Below, piece by piece: positions 47,335 through 59,469 of a stretch of DNA of 64,000 nt. Source of the stretch: Raphanus sativus (taxonomy: Eukaryota > Streptophyta > Magnoliopsida > Brassicales > Brassicaceae); contig NC_079513.1 in assembly GCF_000801105.2 (NCBI RefSeq), positions 20,614,273 through 20,678,272 on the forward strand, read 5' to 3'. The position numbers were made by a program, and so were the translations under genes. The notes beneath the pieces are model-generated. The model was not told the DNA's origin. It searched no databases and was given only the letters and a program-made list of their open reading frames with translations. Position 1 is the stretch's first letter; the number at the start of each line of letters is the position of its first letter.

Positions 47335-48279
47335 CACCACTATATTATTACTATATAGTTGAAGAAGATACAAATACTATATAGTTAAAAGTTTTTGATG
47401 AGGTAAAAGGGCTCCCCATGGTTATGTCTCTTATTATTTCGGGCTGGTTGTTTGGATAATGTTTATTTCTGAAGAGGAAATGTATATATTATGGAGTCTA
47501 TATTTAAAAGAAGTTCTAGGACTTGGCGTTTTGATTTCTATGTATGAAATGTGGATGTTTTTGTTTGTTCATGTAATTCTCAGCTACATGTTCTAAAGAA
47601 ATTCCAGGACAAGAATAAACAACGTTCTCTTGCTTGTTCATTAGTCGTGTGATATTATATACTGTTAAATAATAATCTAGGGCTTGCCTCGAACTGTATC
47701 TTTATGTGTGTGGATGAAACAGGTCTGTGTTGTAAATGTATCAAAGGTGGGTCTGTTTTGTCATCGGATTCCCTGTGAAACATCATTTCTCTTCTTTGCC
47801 TGAAGCACATGGTGGTTTCTTCTTGGTAGATTAGAGGTAACAAAAACAGTCGTGGTTAATCATGGCTCAATTTGTAATCTAATATTGAGCAAAGATCATG
47901 CCGACTCTTTTAACGAAAACACCGAGATGATATAAGATATAATATACATTTTGCTGGCAAACTGCTAAATAAACTATAGTTTTGGGATTTAAATAGCATA
48001 ACATGTATGCGATGAATGATTCGTTTTAGATCATAATATCTTTTGCATTTGGGACCACCAAAACATGCATGGCAGTGACCTACCTACCAAAAGAGCTTTC
48101 CATGTCCTTAATCTCAGATACAAACAAAAAGGACCTCCTAAGTTACTATGAGAACTAAACCTCCTCCACTCCTGGTCTATTCAAGCCTCTTGAGACATTG
48201 CTACAACAATATACATAGGGAGGGAGACAAGGAGACTAAAATGCTAATTCAAATACAAACTCTTGGGAGGAAAAAGAAA
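47335..48279. other. DUF630/632 3' flank and intergenic DNA
   Basis: Probable 3' UTR in the first 300 bp. No other gene, RNA or repeat is recognised. Confidence 0.4.
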
Positions 48280-48612
48280 GCTTCAGAAAAACTCAGTCTA
48301 GAAATTTACCACCAGATTTTGTATCTGCTGATACTAGTGGTGGTCCCATCATTCTCTTGCTATTACTACCGTACCCAACTGGATCCATCGGTCCATGCTT
48401 TGGAGGCGGTTCGGTCTCCATTTGTCCCGGTACTTCAGGAGGAATACTACGCTTTATCAATGCCCAGTTCATTTTGAAGGAATGCTGCTTTATCTCCATT
48501 GCTCCTCTCTTTGTCCCTAACCTCTTCTTTGGATCTTTCACCAGTAATTCCTGAACCAAGCACCTACATGCGTAGCTATTAGCTGGTGACACAGGGAACT
48601 TCAACACTAAAC
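48280..48612 (-). pseudogene. C-terminal fragment of an AGC (AGCVIII, D6PK-like) protein kinase
   Basis: Minus-strand residues LKFPVSPANSYACRCLVQEL, LVKDPKKRLGTKRGAMEIKQ, then NWALIKRSIPPEVPGQ, and PPPKHGPMDPVGYGSNSKRM followed by SGGKFLD* are the end of a plant AGCVIII kinase. The catalytic core (lysine, HRD, DFG) is absent. Four residues expected between HSF and NWAL are altered. The hydrophobic FxxF tail is lost because the frame stops right after KFLD: the following bases TGAGTTTTTCTGA look like a two-base deletion in the FEFF codons. An AGC kinase (AT2G44830) lies near the uclacyanin gene in Arabidopsis, so this may be the resident gene's remnant. Confidence 0.8.
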
Positions 48613-49804
48613 AGAGCAATTAGGGGTTTATATATCAGTGTCTCAAAATCTAATTCCTCCTAAGACAAAGCACATTCGAGATAGAACACAAAACTGAAAT
48701 GTGAAAACACGATCGGAGTAAGATGAAGATTAATCAAAGAAGCTAGCCTGGGAGGAATCCGAAAGAGAGATAAAAAGAACGTGCTGCGATAGAGTATAAA
48801 AGGGGTTGGGGTGTCCAAAACATAAATTTAAAAGAGGTTCCAAAATACATTCGAACATGATTTAAGAGTTGAGCCGATCATAAGCCCAGTTTTGTGCTGT
48901 AATAGGCCGTAGAGTAATGGGCATAACTACGGATGGGATAAAAAAAATCAAATCAAACCGAACCAAACCAAATTTTATATCTAAATAATTTGGCTTAATA
49001 TTTAATCAACCCAAATAGTTCGTTTTGGTTTTAAATCGAACCAAACCGAGAAACCGAAGTATTTTTAGTTAGATTAGTTAAATATATTAATAATATTAAA
49101 ATTTAATATATATATAATCTAAACAACTAAACAACAATTTATATATTTTATTCATAAAAATAGAATAAACATAACTAAAATTAAAATGAAAGAATATGAA
49201 TCTCATACATTAACATCAAAAAAAAATGCTTCTTATATTTATGTTAGGTTTGAAGATAATAATATAAAATTATTGAATTAAATCTTCTAAATTTTTATTG
49301 TAGTGTTTACCTTTACATGTAACTATGAAAAATATAATAGTTTACTGTCAAATGATGATTTATTTGTATTTTCATAAATTATATTTTTGTAATAAAACCA
49401 GACAAAACTAAAAAAAACAATTCTATTAACTCAACAAACACAAAAAACAAATTAAACCGAATCAAACCGAACTAAAATCGAACTAAACACAAACCAAATC
49501 AACACAAACCAAATCAAACTAATTCTAGATCTAGATAGACCAAACCGAACCGAATCCAAACCGAACTAAATTCAAACCGAATCCGAAATGTCCACCCCTA
49601 GGAATAATCCAAAGTTGATTATGAATAGTTCGATTTGCCTCGACTGTTACCAGGTCAGTCAACTAAACTTTTTCTGTATATTCTTATCTTCTTAATTTGT
49701 TATTTTCTTCCCTCTCATTCACTGATGTGGATAGCTCAACAAATATTCAGTGAATTTGTCGTGGTAACTATCTGAAAAAGAATACCACGTTTCTAAAGTG
49801 ATTT
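48613..49804. other. Intergenic, AACCGAA-rich repeat DNA
   Basis: From 48940 to 49600 the DNA is dominated by 'aaccgaaccaaa' and 'aaatcaaac' phrases at both ends with AT-rich DNA between. It resembles a decayed non-autonomous element, but no clear ends or target duplication were found. Confidence 0.4.
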
Positions 49805-50425
49805 AGGGCCTGACTGGTGTAACCGTAGCGGTTGCGGTTGCGGTTGCGGGAGTTTGCGGGTGCGGGTGGTTGCGGTTTTAAACGTTTTCTAGAGATTTGT
49901 ACAATTGGTACAACTGTTAGAAATTATTGCGTTTGCGGAACTCTTATGACTGGTAAACTACCAAAGGCAACATCTGTTAAATAATAATTAAACAATATTT
50001 ACATTTTATGTAATTATAAAAATATTAAAAATCATAATAATATGATAAATATAAAATTTATATTTATAAAATCATATTATTCAATTTTAAAAATTTATAG
50101 AAAATATTTTAGTTTTGAATTTTTATAATATAAATTGAAATATAATATGAATACATTTTACAATTTCTATTATTTCAATTGAAATTTTTTTTTGGATATT
50201 TTAGTATTATTTTTATTTATTCTGTTTTTAAAAAAAAAAAATTTACCTTCCCGCAACCGCCCGCAACCGCAAACGCTAGCTGGAACCAGCTTTTGATTTT
50301 AAGAGGTTCGGAGCGGTTTGAAGCGATTTGTAGCGTTTTCTGTGATTGTTTCGACACGCCAACAACCGCTATAAACCGCAAAAGTTGCGTTTGCGGGTGG
50401 TAGCGGGAAAACCAGTCAGCACCTT
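49805..50425. mobile_element. MITE-like element, hAT type suspected, with GCGGTTGCGG-rich ends
   Basis: The left end AGGGCCTGACTGGT and the reverse complement of the right end, AAGGTGCTGACTGGT, are inverted repeats. Next inside are mirror-image 'gcggttgcggttgcgg' and 'cccgcaaccgc' runs, and an AT-rich core of about 300 bp. The length (about 620 bp) and lack of coding frames fit a MITE. A clean 8-bp target duplication was not seen, so the family is uncertain. Confidence 0.6.
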
Positions 50426-52374
50426 AGTTGCTAGCTGCACAAAAAAACTTAAATGACAATTCTGTTGATATATACATTGGATTCACCAGATTATCATTTT
50501 ATAATTTGAAAAATAAAAATATGACAGAATTACATTACGACAGCAAAACATATTTTTATTTATTTAAATAGTTAAGAAAGTGGTTAGTTAAGTAGTTTTA
50601 AGAGTTCCAGTAAAAATACGATTTTTCATTAATCATATGCCATATTAGTGGAAATTGTTTGCGAAAAAATCTTATATATAATACAAGTAGAACAATCAAA
50701 ATAGAGTTTCATAAGGCGATAAGATTTGTAAGTTGTGGAATCTAATATTTTTCGTAATCTACAATAGTATAAATCAGTTTAAAATAGTTAGGATATCCTT
50801 TGTTATTTTTGTGGTTTCTCCTTCTTTTTAAATTTGCAGCCAAGGATGAGATGGTAATAACCAAAACATGACACGCTCTGGACCTCCTCTAGAAGCTTAC
50901 TCTCTAACTCAACAACTATATTTTTGCATTTCATAATCAACCTCCCCTTTTTGAACACCATAATAACTCTATAATGAATCTTTTTTAATCTTCTAAATAA
51001 TGTTTTTCTTTTCTCGGTCTCCGAGTTAACTTTTGTTTTTGGTCAGAGAATTGATAGGGAATACATAGTGATTGTTTGGTTTTTGATCTATCGCTGACCA
51101 TTTCGCTTCTACGGTTCCTTTCAGATGGTTTGGTTTCGTATGTTTTCATCTTTTCAGAAAAAGAAACATTCGAATATTGTAAGGATTTGTTTCACCTAAC
51201 ACAACACCTATCTTTTATCATTGACGCATATATTAAAATAGCCTTGGAGCGTGCTAGGCATCTTCACCCTAATACCTAATTCTCATTATTTTTTTCTAGA
51301 AGAGTTGGGAAGTCATTTCGAATATTTGTTCTCTTTTCTTCTGTATAACTTCTGACCCAGTCGGACCGAGAAGTAAAAAAAAAAAGAAAAAAACTGACAC
51401 AGTGGCTTCAAACAAACCTTCCAATAATACAATGATCAGATTCAATACACAAAGGCTTTCCTATCCTTTAAAACGAATATTTTTTAAGGAGTTGCATTGA
51501 TAGTCTTTCTTCAACGTAGAAGACCCTTTAAGAAGTCTTTGTTCAACGTCCAAACTCCACTCAAACAAACAAAAACCCCATCAAACATTAGTAGAAGGTA
51601 TACCATAAGCAATTGGCAACTAGACCAAAAAAAAAACTAAAGAGAATACTATATGAATCCATACACTTAAAACAGTTTGTATACCTATATGAATATTTTC
51701 TTTATGAAATTCTCCAGAGAAAATATAGCTTAAACTAATTTCTTCATATATCATGTTTAAAGGCATTATATTATATTACTGTAAGCTGACATTTTGCTTA
51801 AGTTATAAGGAAATCATGGCATCTACAGATTCTATAACATGTTAATTAACTAAGAAATTCAATGAATTTATCTTGTCAACATAATAAATACAATATTTAA
51901 AGTGATAAACATTAGTATTTGCGTTATACATAGAAGCATATTAACAAACCCATCTCAACACACTTTTAGGTAGAAAACATAAAAACCATATAGAAAGAAG
52001 CCACTCATTAGGTTGATGTGTACATAAAATTTATATCAAAGAAAGCCACTGAACAATTTCGATTAATTATCTTTTTTAAAAACTTAATTTTGATTAATTA
52101 TCCATTCCATTATCTTTTAGTTTTGGATATATAAGAACAAATAGTTGGTAGGCATCAAGACAATGCCTTACCAAACAAAAGAAATGAATAAAATAAAAAT
52201 AGAAATGAAAAAGAGAGGATGAAGTTGTTGAATGATTTGGCGAGGGCGGCGACTTTTCATACAATTCTATTTACTTAATTCCCATAGTCCTCACATACTC
52301 TTGTATATAATAACCACCATAACCATTTCTTCTCATCACAATCTTTCCAATTATATTTCTCTTCTTAACAACAT
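50426..52374. other. Intergenic, uclacyanin promoter at the right end
   Basis: AT-rich, no gene seen. The last 150 bp contains a TATA-like stretch ('cttgtatataataacc', about 52300) and a C/A/T-rich leader before the uclacyanin start. Confidence 0.4.
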
Positions 52375-53202
52375 ATGGCAATTAGTGGTTTGTCAAAGAT
52401 GGCTGCAACCGCTCTTCTCCTAGTCCTGGCCATTGTCCCAGCTGCACTTGCTGTGACGTACACGGTCGGAGACGCTGCTCAATGGGATAGTGGTGTGGAC
52501 TACACAGCTTGGGTCAAAGGAAAGACTTTCAGAGTTGGTGACACTCTAGGTATGTTATTATTCAGTCCTGTTGAAATTTATATTTAGGCTCAAACTCAAA
52601 GTTTTGTAACTATAAGTATTAAGTTCTAGTTAAAAATCTTTATCTTTAGTTACAAGCTTTTGGCAATAGGTTGGTTACAGCTTACACTTCCAAATAGAGA
52701 TAACTTACTATGCAAGGAAGCCATTTACTTAGGTGTCCTTTTTTTTTAATGTTCCTTAATTTTTACCTGGATGTTGGTATTAAAAACAGAGTTCAAGTAT
52801 GGCCCTTCACACTCAGTGAACGAAGTGAACAAAGCAGGTTATGATAGCTGTGGAGGCACAGCGATCGATACTCATTCTGGTGGAGACACCACGATTGATC
52901 TCGACAAAGTAGGTCCACGGTACTTCTACTGTCCGACAATTGGTCACTGTCAAGGTGGCATGAAGCTAGCAGTTACGGTCGTAGCCGCCTCTTCCGGAAC
53001 TCCAGCCGCCCCCACGCCGCCGTCTACAACTCCCGGAACTCCTTCCACACCGGGCTCAACGCCGGATGCCGGAACTCCAGGTACACCGGCTTCAGGGTCA
53101 ACTTCTCCTCCACCACCGAAGGCAAGTGGTGCCTCAAAGGGAATGATGAGTTACGTTTTGGTCGGAGTCTCGATGGTTTTGGGTTATGGTTTGTGGATGT
53201 GA
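52375..53202 (+). CDS. UCC2: Uclacyanin (GPI-anchored blue copper protein, UCC2-like)
   Basis: Two exons (52375-52549, 52790-53202) give 195 residues. A signal peptide (1-26, ending ALAVTYTVG) leads into a plastocyanin-like domain (27-122). Copper ligands His66, Cys106, His111 and Met116 and the disulfide pair Cys79-Cys112 are visible in SHSVNEV, YDSCGG, YFYCPTIGHC and GGMKL. A Pro/Ser/Thr-rich, AGP-like linker (about 125-170) is followed by a hydrophobic tail (MSYVLVGVSMVLGYGLWM) that fits a GPI-attachment signal. Such proteins sit at the outer plasma membrane or wall; UCC1 and UCC2 are linked to Casparian strip nanodomains in Arabidopsis. UCC2 is the best recalled match. The start at 52375 (MAISGLSKMAAT) gives a full signal peptide. 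The gene is intact and convergent with the ELMO gene. Confidence 0.9.
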
Positions 53203-53650
53203 ATGGTTTAGAGAGCCAGGGTGGAGTCAGTGCTTTGCTTTTGATCTGTACTTTGTTTTGGGTGTAACTCTGTAAGAGAATTTGAGTGTGTTTCCCACGC
53301 CATCACCTCTTATAGTTAGAGTTTTATTATTTGGCGTTATCAGTTTATCATTATCACATTCACTTCTTTTTTATTGTTGTAATAAAATTATTATTAATTT
53401 CCATTTCCTTTTTCCACCGTGTAGAACCATTTCATCATTCTTTATCATATGTCCTCTTAACTTATAGGTTTTGGACTCACATGGACAGCTCTTCTCCGCC
53501 ATCCGCTGTGTTTAATACTATTACGTTGTCAATATGAAACGCGTAATAGCTGAATCAACAACTATGACAAACTACTAATTCCTAAAAGAAATTATTGTTT
53601 AACAATGTTTAATATAGTGGTGATTGATCTGTTGTGTAAAGCATTACCCA
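53203..53650. other. Uclacyanin 3' flank
   Basis: Probable 3' UTR and T-rich DNA. A partial extra copy of the inverted-repeat arm ('gatctgttgtgtaaagcattaccca') occurs at 53627-53650. Confidence 0.4.
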
Positions 53651-54143
53651 TTGATCTGTTAGTGTAAAGCTTTACCCATTGGATTACTTATAGAGATAAC
53701 ATGCGATGCACTCATAATCGGAAGAAAAGGCAAAATAATAACATTATATATTATACAAATTAAAAGATGGTCTTATTGATAATCATGATGATGGTTCCAT
53801 TTGCATAAGTAAATGATAGGGTAAATGCTAAATTAACAGATAGAAGTATTCCAATAATTAAAAAATTGTTAATTTATTTTATTGAAATAGTTTTTAGTCT
53901 CCAAAATTTCAGAGCCAACCATGAAACTCATTAGCAAACCAACACCAGCACCAGCAAGATCTCGACCACCAAATAGCTCATTAGTCCTCTAGATGCAGCA
54001 CTTGATGGCAATCTGGTTGACCCTGAATCGGCTTCGTGTGTTACTCAAACAACTTTCTCAAACTCAAAATATGTGATCTGATAGCTCAACTTTGTTATCT
54101 CTATAAGCAATCCAATGGGTAAAGCTTTACACAAACAGATCAA
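53651..54143. mobile_element. MITE-like element with 50-bp inverted repeats
   Basis: The left arm 53651-53700 (TTGATCTGTTAGTGTAAAGC to CTTATAGAGATAAC) and the right arm 54094-54143 are reverse complements with about two mismatches. The roughly 390 bp between them has no gene. The structure could be a MITE or a fold-back element between two convergent genes. Confidence 0.7.
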
Positions 54144-54365
54144 GTGTAGCCGCCACCATAAGAATCCTCCTTTTTACTGTGGAGACTGCTTTTGGATTTG
54201 GGGATAAACCAAATGTTTTATTACCACCACACATCAATTAACAAACAGTTACTAAAAAACCTCAACCTTGTTAGGAAACAAACCCATTATTTTTTTTTCT
54301 AACTACACACTCCCTTTTAACCACAACCAATTTGAGATTCATATTCCCAACCTCCCCTCCACACA

Positions 54366-56074
54366 CTATTGAGAGAGAAGAGCGTAGGAGGGCAAGTCTT
54401 CAAGATGCGTTATATCTTCCAGCATCAGCTCTCTCTCCAGCTGTCTCCTTGTTGATTTCATCACCGTCTGTGTCATCCATATACAACGTTACCAACTAAG
54501 CTATGTACTATAACCCCCAAAAAAACACACTATCTCAGTTGTAAACACAATGCATAGATATCTTTTAGAGAAGTGCTTACGTTGAATTCCATGTATGAGG
54601 CACGCATTGAAAGCCACTGCTGATCCATTAGCTTGAATGCAATGCAATAAAGAATGTCAAAGGCTGATTCGTTCTCTGCTTACACCGACACACTTATCTG
54701 AATCAGTGTCAAAATCCAATCAAAGCATCTCCGTTTGCAGTTTCAGTGAATCGTTATGGGGGAAAAGCAAACAGCATTGTTGAATGAAACGGAACAGCAT
54801 TGCGTGAGAGCTTACCAGAAAGGAACTTGAGAAAAGTTGCCCCAACAATTGTTCGAGGTTTTACTGTAAAATATTCAAAGGATATATGGTTAGTATCTAT
54901 TACAATCACAGTAGGTAAGTAGATTCTTGTTGTGGCCATATATATACCTGCTTCAAGGTCAAGCATTTGAATGAGCATGAATGTTATATTGATACCAGCA
55001 ACAGCAAAGGGATATTCCCATACGGACCTTTCCCCAACCTGCTTTCTCAAAAGGTCCTGGAAGGTTTTCTGCAGCATATGGACATGCGTTGTTTTAAAAC
55101 TAGGCGAGGAAACCGTGAAACAAGCCCCACTACATGGAGCAAAGATTATATTATATGTGATGGCACAAATAGATACATATAAATAATATTGTGCAAGGAA
55201 AGTGAAAGTTATTAAGCAAAAGAAATTCATTCTTCTCTGAACCATTTACAAAGAGAATACCTGAAAGTTTCTAGCGAAGTAGAGCAAGTTTTCAAGAGAT
55301 ATGAAACCACCACCCCTGAAAGATGCTGCACCGTAAGTCAAAGAGGATGATGGGAAGCAACAAATATACATACCAACAAAAAAGTGGCGAGGAAAGTCAG
55401 TATTGTACCTAAAGTCTGTAGACGGATCTTTGCCCTGCCAACCCATCTCTTTCCACTGCTCAGATACCAACCCATGAAGCTCTTCTTCAGGAAAGGCTCA
55501 GAGCTTCCTAAGGAGCAAAAAAAAAAAAAAGTAATTATAAAAGCTGTTACATCTGGACTTATGATGCCAACCATGCAACTAGAGTATCCTACCTGATGCA
55601 GAGGTATTGTGGTGTGATAAGGTACATCAATACGGTTCTGCAACCTCTGCAAGCATTCCTCCTGCAAGAAGTGATTAGCAAGTTGGATACACTTTACTAC
55701 TAGCCAATTGCAAATCCAGAATTAAAAAAAAAAAAAAAAGAGTGGAGAAAAGAGAAACCAGAGGAGGTGAGAGATCAAAGGTAGAATGTGCATCACTGTC
55801 TCTTCGCTGAGCACAGACGCAAGAAAGACCACGGCCTAACCAAGCTGCTGATCCAGGTACACCCTCAGCTATTAATTAACAAACACACAAAGGATTACTA
55901 GCTGAGTCTCTACTAAAACATCTTTTAGCTTAGATAAAAATCGAGTATATCAGAAACAAAGAGAGAGTCAGTGAAGAGAGAGTTACGAGAAGAGGAGGAA
56001 CTGTAAAGGGTTCCACGTTCGAGACCCTGAGAAATCCGCCTCACGGCTACGAACGAGCCTTCTCTATCATCCAT
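54366..56074 (-). pseudogene. ELMO/CED-12-domain gene, frame broken in exon 4
   Basis: Nine exons can be traced: 56074-55987, 55868-55759, 55661-55593, 55507-55409, 55315-55261, 55068-54948, 54863-54816, 54675-54581 and 54467-54366. They match a plant ELMO/CED-12 protein (AT2G44770-like): MDDREGSFVAVRRISQGLER, AAWLGRGLSCVCAQRRDSDA, EECLQRLQNRID, RGGGFISLENLLYFARNFQ, VWEYPFAVAGINITFMLIQM, and a DLPSYALLSQ end. The plant function is poorly known; the domain is related to Rac-GEF partners in animals. Exon 4 reads GAAGCTCTGA then GCCTTTCCTG, missing about 17 bases that would encode RELWKL-type residues, so the frame hits TGA. All other exons remain open, so the lesion looks recent. A downstream AG (after GAAGAAGAG) could splice in frame but would drop part of the domain. 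A sequence error is possible. Confidence 0.85.
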
Positions 56075-56573
56075 CCTCTCTACCGCTATTTTTTTACCTC
56101 ATCATCATCCTCCTCCTCCCATGCCACAATCAAATCTCTGTTCACATCAAAAATGGAAAGAAGAGTTCAATCGCCGTCGACAAGGAGAAATTCAAATAAT
56201 CGACCTCGAAAACCAGTTCCACAGTCCTTAAGAGAGGCAGAGTCTTACGCACAACGAATGGTTTCACGATCTACTGAGTGACGCCGCCGTTTTGAGTGAT
56301 GATCGAACAATCAAGCGGAAGAAAGCAAATTTATACTCCGAATAAATTTCTGGCGCCTCTTTCTAATAATAAAAAACAAAAAAAATATATATATATTTAT
56401 AGTTACGTCATTGTAAGCGACGGGCTGAGATGGGCCAGGCCGTTGGAGAACAGGTGGCAGTTAGGTTGGTGGACCCCGCGCATCTACTCCAGTCTCCATC
56501 AGTCTTGTCAGTCAGCTGTCACAACAAGACTCATACCGAAGAGTTTATAACATTCTAAGTCACTTTACGTCTT
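56075..56573. other. ELMO 5' flank up to the duplication boundary
   Basis: Contains the ELMO 5' UTR/promoter region and AT-rich DNA. The duplicated block starts at 56574, about 500 bp upstream of the ELMO start codon. No other gene is seen. Confidence 0.45.
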
Positions 56574-59412
56574 TTTATTACATGTGAGGTCACAAGTTGC
56601 TACTAAGGTAGTTTCGGATGGTTGAATACACAATTGCCCTCTCTTTTCTTAACTAGTTGTGGGTATATAGGTAATTGACCATTTAATTGCTGTTTAGGAT
56701 GTTTGAAATTTGAAAATAGGTTTGGTCCCACTTGTAGTCTCCGAAAAGAAGGAGATGAAACTTTTGTTTTCACAGTTTATTTATTAATTGGAGAAAACTA
56801 AAAAAAAAAACTGATTTAATAATTTTTTTTCATCAGTTTTGGTAAAACAGAGAGAGAAGATGTAGGAATCTTCGACGGACGACGGTTTAGAAAATGATAG
56901 AGTAGATTTTCCGGCAGACAACGATTTTGATGACGGAGGATGAAGTAGATAAGGGTAACGGCGCGAAAAAGCGGGCTGAGAGGCGAAAAGATAAAGGCAA
57001 TTTTTGTGTAGTTATTGGGGTTCCTTCTGCGATTTTGATTCTGGGTTTGCTTCCATGAAATCGCATACTTTCCGAGTAGCTTCTAGTGGCTAGGGTTTCG
57101 ATTTGGGGTGAGATATAGGGTTTCATGGATTATGGTAACGATTTTTTGTTTTGGGTTCTGATTCTGCGGATTAGGTTTTGATTTGGGGTCACATGTTCTG
57201 TTTTGGGACTGAAGAAGCTGAATTTTTTTTGGTTTGTGTGTGTTATAGGGAAGGCGAAAGCAGAGGAGGGAGTCATGAACAAGAGATTACTGCAACGTTT
57301 GTTCGTGACAGACCGATGAGACGACGAGCTGAATCTTCGAAGCTATGTCTGTGAGAAGCTCCCACAACACATAGAGTTGGTTTTAGCGGAGGTGAAAAAG
57401 GCTGAGCATGATCCTCAGGTAGCTATTTGTACACTTGTACGAACGTTTAAAGTTATGCACATTACATTTGATGTACATGTGTACAACAAGAATGCATGTG
57501 TACATGTACTTTGCATACTATGTTTATATGGTTTGCGGTTGAGATGTGTATTGATTTTGTTTTGGTTACCGTGTTTCTATGTTTATAGCTGAGTGTGCAA
57601 TCTATATGAAGTGTGGAGAGGACAAAGAGGATGGCTGGGGAGAAATTTGATAGTGAGATTTTTGATTGTAAAGTTGCCAACATGGTTGAGCTTCTGAAGG
57701 CAATGCACAAATTCATAAAACATAAATGGAGAAGTGATGATGCATTTAAACATATGTACATGTGCACAAGCAAGTGTGTACATGTGTACAAGAGCAAATG
57801 TGTACATGGGAACAACACCGAGTATACATCATATAATTTTCATACATTTGCAAATTTAAGTATTTGTAAGGTTTGTATTGTCAATGTGTACACATGTATT
57901 TCATTGTCCACATGTACAAATCATACATACCGACTCATAATGTACACATGGACATTGTGACAATTCTCAAAAATGTACAAAGGCGTCTCTAACAATGTAC
58001 AAAAGTGTCCTTACAATAGCAAGTTTGGTATGTTCATGGACATTGTGACAATTCTCATACATACCGATTCATAATGTACACATGGACATTGAAGATTCTT
58101 TTTACTAGTTTGGTATGTTCATGAAAGTGGAACTATTTGCAATAAAAATGTATCAAAGCTGTTCAATTTTAGTGAAATTCTCAGTTTGGTATGTTCATGA
58201 ACACATGGACATTGTGACAATTCTCAGTTTCATAATGTACACATGGACATTGTGACAACATGGACATTGTGACAATTCTCAGTTTCATAATGTACACATG
58301 GACATTGTGACAATTCTCAAAAATGTACAGAGGTGTCTCTAAAAATGTACAAAAGTGTCCTTACGATAGCAAGTTTGGTATGTTCATGGACATTGTGACA
58401 ATTCTCATACATACCGATTCATAATGTACACATGGATATTGAAGATTCTTTTTATTAGTTTGGAATGTTCATGAAAGTGGAACTATTTGCAATAAAAATG
58501 TATCAAAGCTGTTCAATTTTAGTGAAATTCTCAGTTTTTGAGGTTTCAACTTGCTTGAGAATGGTTCATATTGCTAGAGGTGTCATGACTCTGTGAAAAA
58601 ACTTAATGGAGGTTATGTTATATTTGGCAAATAATCTTGTAACTTAATTGACTATGTGTACATGGACATTTTTGACAAAAATGGTGTACATGAACTTTAG
58701 TATACATGAGGATATATAAAATTATGTACATGAAGAGACAGAAAACATGTGTACATGTGGATAGTAATTTGTACATCTTGTTAATTTTATTAAGAGTACC
58801 GTTTGTCTATTTTGCACACATGAACTAGCTAGGAGGCGCAACCAACAATTTTGAGGCAGAATTAAGGGGAAATATGCATCATTTGGAAGTTATAGGGTCG
58901 AAAACTAAGTTTTAAAAAAAACAGGGACCAAAAGTGAAAATTATTGAGAAGCTGGCTCTTGAGAACGAGAAGTAGATCTATTGAAGCGTGAAACTTGAAC
59001 TGCGGATTCGGTGATGTCAAACACATGATTCAATCTTCAGTTCTGATTAGGATGAATCGACTGCTTGAGAAGAACTCATCAACTCGATTTGATGGGCTCG
59101 ATCTCAATTCAAAGATTTCTTTTTGAAGACAACGTAGGGAGGATCTGTGGGTGGCTCATCACGGCGAGACGCGACCAGAGGAGCCACAAGATGATGGCGA
59201 AGCGGCAAGCAGAGCACCAGTGTCCCATGAACGAACAACACCAGTGTCCAATGCACCGGCGGCAAGCATAACACAATATTTTGTAATTCAAGCAAGGGCA
59301 TACCAGGGCAAACGGGAAAAATCTGTGACATTGTTTCCTTGTCGATCGCAAAATTTCAACGAGAGTCACCAGAGAGTTAATGTCCAATGGTTGGGATTTT
59401 TTTATTTTATCA
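56574..59412 (+). mobile_element. Element B (copy 2)
   Basis: Same layout as copy 1: an end with 'ctactaaggtagtttcgg', degenerate ORF pieces (KKRAERRKDKGNF, NKRLLQRLFVTDR), then the TGTACA array. The right border is not defined; 59412 is approximate. Confidence 0.5.
57411..58777. repeat. TGTACA-rich array in element B (copy 2)
   Basis: Matches 31628-33005 almost base for base, lacking the 11-bp 'tctctataatt' segment near 57837. The doubled higher-order unit of about 350 bp is retained. Confidence 0.85.
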
Positions 59413-59469
59413 TGACAAAAAAACAGCTGATGAAGATAGTGATATCTTCAAAAAATAGGATGAATCTGG

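Noticed and set aside
48922..49605. Complete terminal-repeat element in the AACCGAA-rich region
   Set aside because: Ends and target duplication could not be defined; the similarity is low-complexity wording shared by many repeats.
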